A DNA stretch of 64,000 bases from Ruminococcus sp. GTDB lineage: Bacteria; Bacillota; Clostridia; Oscillospirales; Ruminococcaceae. Both the position numbers and the translations under genes were made by a program. Location of the stretch: contig NZ_JAFYYT010000040.1 in assembly GCF_017549005.1 (NCBI RefSeq), positions 1 through 64,000 on the forward strand, in the 5' to 3' direction. A model generated the notes under the pieces. It saw only the letters and a list, made by a program, of their open reading frames with translations, did not search any database and had not been told where the DNA came from. Positions 57,782-64,000 of the stretch are shown in pieces (the first letter of the stretch is position 1; the number at the start of each line of letters is the position of its first letter).

Positions 57782-58130
57782 TGAATACTTGCGCTCACGG
57801 TGCGATCCCGTATATGCGTTATTTATATTTTTTAGGCTTTTATGGCGTAATAACGTCATTAAGATAGAGGCTGCACGGCGATAGCAGTCATTATTGCTTC
57901 GGAATTTTTATATTTTACAGATCACGTATGTGTTTACGCAGGTTCAGCTCGGAAATGAGCTTGTACGGTTCCCTGCTTTGTATGTGATTAGTCTTTTTAT
58001 CGCTATCTTATTGTATCGGCGCCGATCTTTCACGTTCCGGTACTGTTCCGCAGCTTTACTTAAATACACTTTTAGGCTTTCGCGGCGTTCACGCGGAGGT
58101 CTTCCCAATTATTGAAAGTGAGGTCATATA
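57782..58130 (+). ncRNA. Long structured leader of RNase J gene (possible regulatory RNA)
   Basis: About 350 bases from the predicted transcript start to the GTG of rnj, with no convincing reading frame. Hairpins seen: GGCGT/ACGTC (57844-57857); GGCTGC/GCAGTC (57869-57889); a long two-part stem at 57921-57988 (ATCACGTA/TATGTGAT, GCAGG/CCTGC, inner AGCTC/GAGCT); and the palindrome ATCGGCGCCGAT at 58015-58026. A short motif, TTTAGGCTTT followed by GGCGT, occurs near 57831 and again near 58070. It could be an autoregulatory cleavage target, a riboswitch or a small RNA; no known class recognised. Confidence 0.55.
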
Positions 58131-59972
58131 GTGAACGAAAAAGAGAAAAACAGCAAGGCAAAACAGAGCGCGTCTGCCGCTCCTAAGAGAACCTACAGAA
58201 AAAGAGCTGTTCCAAAGGATAAGGAAACCAGGGAGAAGAAAACCAACGTAAAAACAGAGACACAGGCTGAAAACAAGACCAAAAGCCGTGCAAGACAGCC
58301 AAAGGAAGTCAAGAAGACTCCTGTTAAGATCATTCCGCTGGGCGGACTAAACGAGATCGGCAAGAATATGACCGTTTTCGAGTGTTCAAACGATATGTTC
58401 ATACTCGACTGCGGACTTGCCTTCCCTGATGCGGATATGCCGGGTGTTGATATCGTTATCCCGGATTTTACCTATGTTGAGAGAAATCAGGAGAAGATAA
58501 GAGGTATCGTTATCACTCACGGTCATGAGGACCATATAGGCGGACTTGCTTACCTTCTGAAGAAAATAAATGTTCCTGTATACGCTACAAGGCTTACTGT
58601 CGGACTTATCGAGGGCAAGCTCAAGGAACAGGGCCTTTACGGAAAGGTAACATTGAACGTCGTTGAGCCCAAGAAGACCGTAAAAATGGGCTGTATGGCT
58701 GTTGAATTTATCAAAGTAAACCATTCTATCCCTGATTCGGTCGGTATGGCTATCCATACTCCCGCAGGTGTTATCGTTCATACAGGCGATTTCAAGGTTG
58801 ATTACTCCCCTATCGACGGAAAGATCATTGACCTTGCAAGATTCGGCGAGCTCGGAAGCCGCGGCGTTCTTGCTCTTATGGCTGATTCGACCAACGCAGA
58901 GCGTCCGGGTTATACTCATTCGGAACGTACTGTAGGCGATTCCTTCGACAAGCTCTTCCAGAAGGGCGAGGGAAAACGTATCATCATAGCAACCTTCTCC
59001 TCCAATATCCACCGTGTTCAGCAGATAGTAAACTGTGCGGAAAGATACGGCAGAAAGGTCGCTGTTTTCGGTAGAAGCATGGTAAATGTAATAAACACTG
59101 CCATTGAGCTCGGATATCTTGAAGTTCCCGACGGAATTTTCATTGACATCGAAATGATGAATCGTTATGAGAGCGAGCGAATAGTCCTTATTACTACCGG
59201 AAGTCAGGGCGAGCCTATGTCGGCTCTTACACGTATGGCTATGAACGACCATAAAAAGGTCAATATCACGCCTATGGACTTCATAATTATCTCGGCAACA
59301 CCTATCCCCGGAAACGAGAAATTCGTTACCAGAGTTGTTAATGAGCTTATGAAATCAGGAGCTGAAGTTGTTTATGAAGCAATGTACGAGGTACACGTTT
59401 CGGGCCATGCATGTCAGGAAGAGCTCAAGCTCATGCAGTCGCTGACAAAGCCGAAGTTCTTCATACCTGTACACGGCGAGTACAAGCACCTGAAAAAGCA
59501 CGCAGACCTTGCACTTCAGCTCGGTATGCCAAAAGAAAACGTTATCATTGCCGAGATAGGTAATGTCATCGAAACAGACGGAAACACCATGAAGGTCGTT
59601 TCACAGGTGCCTGCAGGCAGAGTTCTTGTTGACGGTCTCGGAGTCGGCGATGTCGGTTCTATCGTACTGAGAGACAGAAAACATCTTGCACAGGACGGAC
59701 TTATCATAATAGTTATCGGTATTGAGAGAAGCACCAACGAGATCGTTGCTGGTCCCGATATTATTTCAAGAGGATTCGTTTATGTCCGTGAGTCGGAAGA
59801 ACTCATGGTTGAAGCTAAGGGACTTCTCACAGATACCCTTGCCAACTGCTCATCAAGCGAACTCAGAGAGTGGAACTCCCTCAAGGGCAAGCTTCGCGAC
59901 GCGCTCTCTGACTATATCTACCAGAAAACAAAGCGCAGTCCTATGATCTTACCTATTATAATGGAAACATGA
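58131..59972 (+). CDS. rnj: Ribonuclease J
   Basis: A 613-residue mRNA-decay nuclease of the beta-CASP metallo-beta-lactamase type, acting as 5' exonuclease and endonuclease. After a basic Lys-rich extension of about 60 residues come IIPLGGLNEIGKNMTVFE, the metal motif TH-GHEDHIGG, HTGDFKVDYSP, LMADSTNAERPGYTHSE and ATFSSNIHRVQQIV. HVSGHACQEELKLM and the C-terminal RNA-binding region follow. The basic N-terminal extension is longer than in Bacillus. The start is GTG at 58131 with AGTGAGGT upstream. A long leader precedes it. Confidence 0.95.
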   Translation: MNEKEKNSKAKQSASAAPKRTYRKRAVPKDKETREKKTNVKTETQAENKTKSRARQPKEVKKTPVKIIPLGGLNEIGKNMTVFECSNDMFILDCGLAFPDADMPGVDIVIPDFTYVERNQEKIRGIVITHGHEDHIGGLAYLLKKINVPVYATRLTVGLIEGKLKEQGLYGKVTLNVVEPKKTVKMGCMAVEFIKVNHSIPDSVGMAIHTPAGVIVHTGDFKVDYSPIDGKIIDLARFGELGSRGVLALMADSTNAERPGYTHSERTVGDSFDKLFQKGEGKRIIIATFSSNIHRVQQIVNCAERYGRKVAVFGRSMVNVINTAIELGYLEVPDGIFIDIEMMNRYESERIVLITTGSQGEPMSALTRMAMNDHKKVNITPMDFIIISATPIPGNEKFVTRVVNELMKSGAEVVYEAMYEVHVSGHACQEELKLMQSLTKPKFFIPVHGEYKHLKKHADLALQLGMPKENVIIAEIGNVIETDGNTMKVVSQVPAGRVLVDGLGVGDVGSIVLRDRKHLAQDGLIIIVIGIERSTNEIVAGPDIISRGFVYVRESEELMVEAKGLLTDTLANCSSSELREWNSLKGKLRDALSDYIYQKTKRSPMILPIIMET

Positions 59973-59994
59973 TCGATCCGAAAGGAGCATTAAG

Positions 59995-61968
59995 GTGAAA
60001 AATAAATTCCCCTCAGTTATGTTGACACTTCATCTGCTTGCGCTGGGGGTATTGATACCTGCATTTCTGCTCAGCAACAACAACAGTACTATCATCAACA
60101 TACTCTTTGGCGCTGCGATAGCTCTTATATTCAGCTGTATAGTTTATGCAATAATATATTCGCGCAATTCCATGCGACGTATCTCTAAAATGAATCAGCA
60201 CCTTGAAAGCTCGGCTGCTGAATTTATGAATTCTCTGCCGGCACCTGTGGCCGTTATTGACGATAACAGGCAGTTTGTCTGGTATAATCAGATATTCTCT
60301 GAAAAGATCGGTCTCGGTCAGGACGTTTACGGACTTGATTTTGAGAGCTTCGTAAAAATGGATATCGATATTATATCAAGGAACGGATACGCGATATGTC
60401 CCGTAAACGGCTGTATTTATAACGTGACATCGGAAAAATTCGAGAAAAATGATATGTCTTTCCTCGTTATGTACTTCCATGATGATACAAACTATTATAC
60501 CATTAAAAGGGATATGCTTGAGTCTCACCCGAACGTTGTCATCATCACAATAGACAACTACGACGATATAATGCAGAACGCAAAGGAAAGTGAAAAAGCT
60601 CAGACTTCCGTTGAAACCGAGAAGCTTATCGAAAATTTCATGAGTAAAACCAACGGTTTTATTAAAAAAACTTCTTCAAACACTTTCTTTGCCATTATTG
60701 AGAACAAGCATCTCAATGAAATTATCGAGGAGAAGTTCAAGATCCTTGACTCTGCAAGAAATATCAAAATATCAGGCAAATATCCCCTTACCTTTTCAAT
60801 AGGCGTGGGTCAGGGAGCTCATTCCCTTGCCGAAAGCGAAAAATTCGCAAGACAGTGCCTTGATATGGCTCTCGGACGCGGCGGCGACCAGGCTGTTGTA
60901 AAAACCGATAACGGATACAGGTTTTTCGGCGGTGTTTCCAGCGGTGTTGAGAAACGTTCGCGCTCAAAAACAAGGATCATTGCCAACGCGCTGCAGGATC
61001 TTATCGCAAACTGCGACAGGGTCTTCATTATGGGGCACCGCTTCGGCGATCTTGATTCGGTCGGAGCTGCCTGCGGTATCGCTGGTGCGGTCATAAACCT
61101 CGAAAAAGAAGCTTTTATAGCTGTAGACCGCTCAAAAAACCTCGCCGCAAATCTTATCGACAAGATAGATGCTGAAACCGAAGGGGCTCTTTTCATTACT
61201 CCCCAGGAAGCGGAAAGTATGATAGCGCCAAATGACCTTCTCGTCATAGTTGACACCCATAATAAGGATTATATCGAAAGCCGTACTCTTTATGAGAGAG
61301 CGAGAGCTATAGTCGTCATAGATCATCACAGAAAAACTGTGAATTTCATCGACGACGCAGTCATTTTCCACCATGAGCCCTATGCTTCATCGGCTTCAGA
61401 AATGGTCACGGAGATAATCCAGTACCTGAATTACCCGAATGACGAAAAAATCGCGAGCTGCTTTGCCGACGCTCTGTTGTCGGGAATAATGCTCGACACC
61501 AAGAATTTTGTAATGCGTACAGGCGTAAGGACATTCGAGGCTGCTGCTTTCCTTAAAAAGCTGGGAGCTGATACTATCGCCGTAAAGCATCTTTTCTCAA
61601 ATTCCATAGATTCTTACAGAAGAAAAACACAGATAGTCGCTTCTGCGAAGATACATAACAACTGTGCCATCGCTTCAGCCGATTTCAATTCCGACGATAT
61701 AAGGATAGTTGCTCCGCAGGCTGCGGACGAGCTTCTCGGCATAACGGATGTTGACGCTTCATTTGTTATTTATAAGACAAACAATATCGTGAATATCTCC
61801 GCAAGGTCGCTGGGCGGACTCAACGTTCAGGTCGTTATGGAACAGCTCGGCGGCGGCGGACATCAGACAATGGCTGCAGCACAGCTTGAAAACATTACAC
61901 CGGAAGAAGCCGCTAAGGCTTTGATAACAGCAATAGACGACTGCAAAAACAGCAGTACCGATCTCTGA
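59995..61968 (+). CDS. gdpP: GdpP-like c-di-AMP phosphodiesterase
   Basis: A 657-residue membrane enzyme that breaks down cyclic di-AMP. Two N-terminal helices (about 8-50), a PAS-like domain (about 70-165; [20 protein letters not shown]) and a degenerate GGDEF domain (about 175-305) come first. DHH/DHHA1 domains follow (about 330-650) with [41 protein letters not shown] and [25 protein letters not shown]. Catalytic Asp and His are intact. It lies 22 bases after rnj and 19 before rplI: the gdpP-rplI-dnaB order of Firmicutes. GTG start after AAAGGAG. Confidence 0.93.
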   Translation: MKNKFPSVMLTLHLLALGVLIPAFLLSNNNSTIINILFGAAIALIFSCIVYAIIYSRNSMRRISKMNQHLESSAAEFMNSLPAPVAVIDDNRQFVWYNQIFSEKIGLGQDVYGLDFESFVKMDIDIISRNGYAICPVNGCIYNVTSEKFEKNDMSFLVMYFHDDTNYYTIKRDMLESHPNVVIITIDNYDDIMQNAKESEKAQTSVETEKLIENFMSKTNGFIKKTSSNTFFAIIENKHLNEIIEEKFKILDSARNIKISGKYPLTFSIGVGQGAHSLAESEKFARQCLDMALGRGGDQAVVKTDNGYRFFGGVSSGVEKRSRSKTRIIANALQDLIANCDRVFIMGHRFGDLDSVGAACGIAGAVINLEKEAFIAVDRSKNLAANLIDKIDAETEGALFITPQEAESMIAPNDLLVIVDTHNKDYIESRTLYERARAIVVIDHHRKTVNFIDDAVIFHHEPYASSASEMVTEIIQYLNYPNDEKIASCFADALLSGIMLDTKNFVMRTGVRTFEAAAFLKKLGADTIAVKHLFSNSIDSYRRKTQIVASAKIHNNCAIASADFNSDDIRIVAPQAADELLGITDVDASFVIYKTNNIVNISARSLGGLNVQVVMEQLGGGGHQTMAAAQLENITPEEAAKALITAIDDCKNSSTDL

Positions 61969-61987
61969 TAAAGAAAGGTTGATGAAT

Positions 61988-62434
61988 ATGAAGGTTATTT
62001 TCTTACAGGACGTTAAAGGTTCAGGCAAAAAAGGCGAAATCAAGAACGTTGCAGACGGTTATGCACGCAATATGCTGCTCCCTAAGGGTTACGCCGTTGA
62101 AGCAACTGCTGCTAATATGAACAAGCTCGAAGGAGCTCAGGCTTCCGCACAGCACAAGATAGACGTTGACATACAGGCCGCTCAGGAAGCAGCTGCTAAG
62201 CTCAAAGGCAAAAAGGTGAATATCGCTGCAAAGGCAGGCTCGAACGGTAAGCTTTTCGGCTCTGTTACAGCTGGAAATGTTGCTGATTGCCTTGCAGAGC
62301 AGTTCGGCGTTAAGGTCGACAAGAAAAAAGTCGTGCTCAGCACGGATATCAAGAATTTCGGTTCATATACTGCTACTGTAAAGCTTTACAACGGTATATC
62401 CGAGACTATCGACGTTGAAGTAGTCGAAGGCTGA
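61988..62434 (+). CDS. rplI: Ribosomal protein L9
   Basis: A 148-residue large-subunit protein that binds 23S rRNA. Starts [40 protein letters not shown], the conserved rRNA-binding domain. A long helix and a C-terminal domain ([29 protein letters not shown]) follow. The ATG at 61988 gives the standard length; ATGs 6 and 9 bases upstream would add residues not seen in the family. Standard linkage with gdpP and dnaB. Confidence 0.96.
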   Translation: MKVIFLQDVKGSGKKGEIKNVADGYARNMLLPKGYAVEATAANMNKLEGAQASAQHKIDVDIQAAQEAAAKLKGKKVNIAAKAGSNGKLFGSVTAGNVADCLAEQFGVKVDKKKVVLSTDIKNFGSYTATVKLYNGISETIDVEVVEG

Positions 62435-62437
62435 CCG

Positions 62438-63802
62438 GTGAACACTATGGGTGAACATGAACTCCTGCTTTCCGCCCGTGAGCTGCCTCACAGCATAGAA
62501 GCAGAACAGTCTGTCCTCGGAGCTATAATTTCTCAGCCCTCCGTTCTTCCCGACGTTATCGAGCTTATAAAGCCCGAATACTTTTACAATGAACAGCATA
62601 AGGCATTATATTCAATAATGCTTCAGATGAACTCAATGAGTCTGCCTGTTGACATTGTTACGGTTCTCAACGAAGCTGAAAAGCAGCATATCTTTGAAAG
62701 CCCTGCGGAGGGACGAAGATATCTTGCCGAAATAGGCAATATGCTCCCCTCTACTGCGAATATTCAGAGCTACTGCAAGATAGTTGCGGACAAATACTTC
62801 CTGAGAAGTCTCAGCTTTGTTGCAAAAACTATCCTTGATGAGGTGCAGTCAGGCGAACAGGACGCGCAGCTCCTGCTTGACTCGGCAGAACAGAAGATAT
62901 ACGATATCAGACAGGGCAAGGACGTAAGAGGACTTGTTCCCCTTTCGGAGGCTATTGCCGAGGCGTATGACAGGCTCGGAAAGATATCTGGTCCCGACAA
63001 GGAAAAATATGTAGGTGCAAGAACAGGTTTTACCCTTCTTGACAGCATTACCTCCGGTCTTAACAAATCCGACCTTATCATAATCGCTGCCCGTCCGGGT
63101 ATGGGAAAGACCTCTTTTGCAATGAATATCGCTACAAATGTAGCTCGAAGAGCGGAAAAGGAAGTAGTTACCTTCAACCTCGAAATGTCAAAGGAACAGA
63201 TAGCTACACGTATCCTTTCAACAGAAGCCCTTGTTGAGTCAAATACACTCAGAAACGGCAGGATATCAGGTGACGACTGGGTAAAACTTGCTACAAGCGC
63301 AGGCTATCTCAGTACACTTCCGCTTTTTATAGACGATACAGCAAGCATGACAGTTCAGCAGATGAAAGCAAAGCTACGCAGAACCAAAAATCTCGGACTT
63401 GTCATCATCGACTACCTTCAGCTCATGGAATCGACCTCGCGTTCCGATAACCGAGTTACTGTCATCAGTGAGATAACCCGTCAGCTCAAGGTAATGGCTA
63501 AGGAACTGAATGTTCCGGTCATACTTCTTTCACAGCTCTCTCGTGCTGTTGAGAGCCGAACGGATAAGCGCCCTATGCTTTCAGACCTGCGTGAGTCAGG
63601 TTCTATCGAGCAGGACGCAGATATAGTTCTTTTCCTTTACAGGGACGCTTACTACAACAAGGAAAGTCAGCGTCAGAACATTTCTGAGTGTATCGTTGCC
63701 AAAAACAGACATGGTGAAACAGGTACAGTTGAGCTTATATGGGACGGTCAGTTCACAAGATTCTCGAATCCCGACTATAATGCTCCGCCTGAGAATGTAT
63801 GA
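62438..63802 (+). CDS. dnaB: Replicative DNA helicase DnaB
   Basis: A 454-residue hexameric helicase that opens the fork. The N-terminal domain starts LPHSIEAEQSVLGAIISQPSVLPDVIELI. The RecA-like core has Walker A ARPGMGKTSFAMNIA (about 215), NLEMSKEQIATRILS, Walker B LVIIDYLQLM, LSQLSRAVESRTDKRPMLSDLRESGSIEQDAD and FLYRDAYYN. GTG at 62438 has GAAGG 8 bases before it; ATG at 62447 is an alternative. It is 3 bases past rplI, so they are co-transcribed. Confidence 0.96.
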   Translation: MNTMGEHELLLSARELPHSIEAEQSVLGAIISQPSVLPDVIELIKPEYFYNEQHKALYSIMLQMNSMSLPVDIVTVLNEAEKQHIFESPAEGRRYLAEIGNMLPSTANIQSYCKIVADKYFLRSLSFVAKTILDEVQSGEQDAQLLLDSAEQKIYDIRQGKDVRGLVPLSEAIAEAYDRLGKISGPDKEKYVGARTGFTLLDSITSGLNKSDLIIIAARPGMGKTSFAMNIATNVARRAEKEVVTFNLEMSKEQIATRILSTEALVESNTLRNGRISGDDWVKLATSAGYLSTLPLFIDDTASMTVQQMKAKLRRTKNLGLVIIDYLQLMESTSRSDNRVTVISEITRQLKVMAKELNVPVILLSQLSRAVESRTDKRPMLSDLRESGSIEQDADIVLFLYRDAYYNKESQRQNISECIVAKNRHGETGTVELIWDGQFTRFSNPDYNAPPENV

Positions 63803-64000
63803 TAATGTTAAATAAAGTTTATAACTTCATTAATAAATATAATATGCTTAGCTGCGGCGATACCGTGATATGCGGTCTCTCGGGCGGTGCTGACAGTGTT
63901 GCTTTACTGCTTATTCTAAATGAATTGAGCGATTCTCTTGGCATAAAATTGGAGGCTGTCCATGTAAATCACTGCCTCAGAGGTGATGAAAGCGACAGGG
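63799..64000 (+). CDS. tilS: tRNA(Ile)-lysidine synthase, N-terminal part
   Basis: The gene runs off the window; 67 codons are visible. VYNFINKYNML and the PP-loop CGLSGGADSVALLLIL (SGGxDS ATP site), then LEAVHVNHCLRGDES, identify TilS. This enzyme puts lysidine at C34 of tRNA-Ile so AUA is read correctly. ATG at 63799 overlaps the dnaB stop (ATGA); ATG at 63805 is an alternative. Confidence 0.92.
   Translation, partial: MIMLNKVYNFINKYNMLSCGDTVICGLSGGADSVALLLILNELSDSLGIKLEAVHVNHCLRGDESDR

Noticed and set aside
57894-58115. Open frame of 73 codons in the rnj leader
   Set aside because: No ribosome binding site, mixed hydrophobic and Arg-rich composition unlike local proteins, and it covers the hairpins; treated as leader RNA.
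1-64000. CRISPR array, prophage or insertion sequence
   Set aside because: No regularly spaced short repeats, phage structural genes or transposase with terminal repeats were seen; the only mobile-element gene is the recombinase at the left edge.

Overview
The window reads as chromosome of an anaerobic Gram-positive of the Ruminococcus group (Clostridia). Three secreted proteins end in duplicated Ca-binding dockerin repeats (D-x-N-x-D ... AVDAS-x-x-L-x-x-YA). There is a circularly permuted GH3 beta-glucosidase of the type known from Ruminococcus, an oxygen-defence reverse rubrerythrin, a YunB-like sporulation protein, a T-box in front of alaS, and sigma-A promoters with 17-base spacers throughout. 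Species cannot be fixed from sequence alone.

Layout. 1-1720: right end of a probable integrative element (large serine recombinase), then tRNA-Leu(CAG) and a truncated copy of it that share a repeated, covarying leader hairpin. 2215-5138: ECF sigma factor, putative membrane anti-sigma factor and a dockerin protein. 5403-8203: radical SAM protein, tRNA-Pro(GGG), and a small operon ending in another dockerin protein. 8348-13460: glyA, small proteins, rarA, and an ACT regulator with homoserine dehydrogenase. 13568-17478: aquaporin, a sortase operon with its probable substrate, and a small secreted protein. 17739-20685: tRNA-Arg, tRNA-Lys, glycosyltransferase and flippase. 20754-26350: dockerin protein, MTA/SAH nucleosidase, membrane protein, SDR, and a DHHW/MBOAT O-acyltransferase-like pair in which both partners lack their signature histidines. 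26340-33960: toprim protein, holA, comEC, phosphoribosyltransferase, HIT protein, alaS with T-box. 34063-37240: yunB-like, methyltransferase, glmS. 37381-41662: an SPFH / zinc-ribbon / TPM-tail membrane operon. 41917-47760: ArsC-like protein, permuted GH3, rubrerythrin, a small protein resembling the end of anaerobic ribonucleotide reductase, a Crp/Fnr regulator, uppP. 47797-53840: PC4-like protein, small alarmone synthetase, ABC exporter, TPM lipoprotein, 8-oxoguanine glycosylase, AraC regulator. 53882-54226: RNase P RNA. 54258-57517: two bacterial PH proteins and an AGCS symporter. 57747-64000: a long structured leader, then rnj, gdpP-like, rplI, dnaB and the start of tilS.

Most genes are housekeeping. 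The parts most likely to hold something undescribed are: the DHHW/MBOAT pair with lost histidines (23809-26350); the SPFH operon whose last gene keeps only the membrane tail of a TPM protein while a tail-less TPM lipoprotein is encoded about 13 kb away; the sortase trio with a non-canonical sorting signal; the duplicated tRNA-Leu leader; the 350-base leader of RNase J; and the 88-residue NrdD-tail-like protein. No CRISPR array, intact insertion sequence or prophage was seen.
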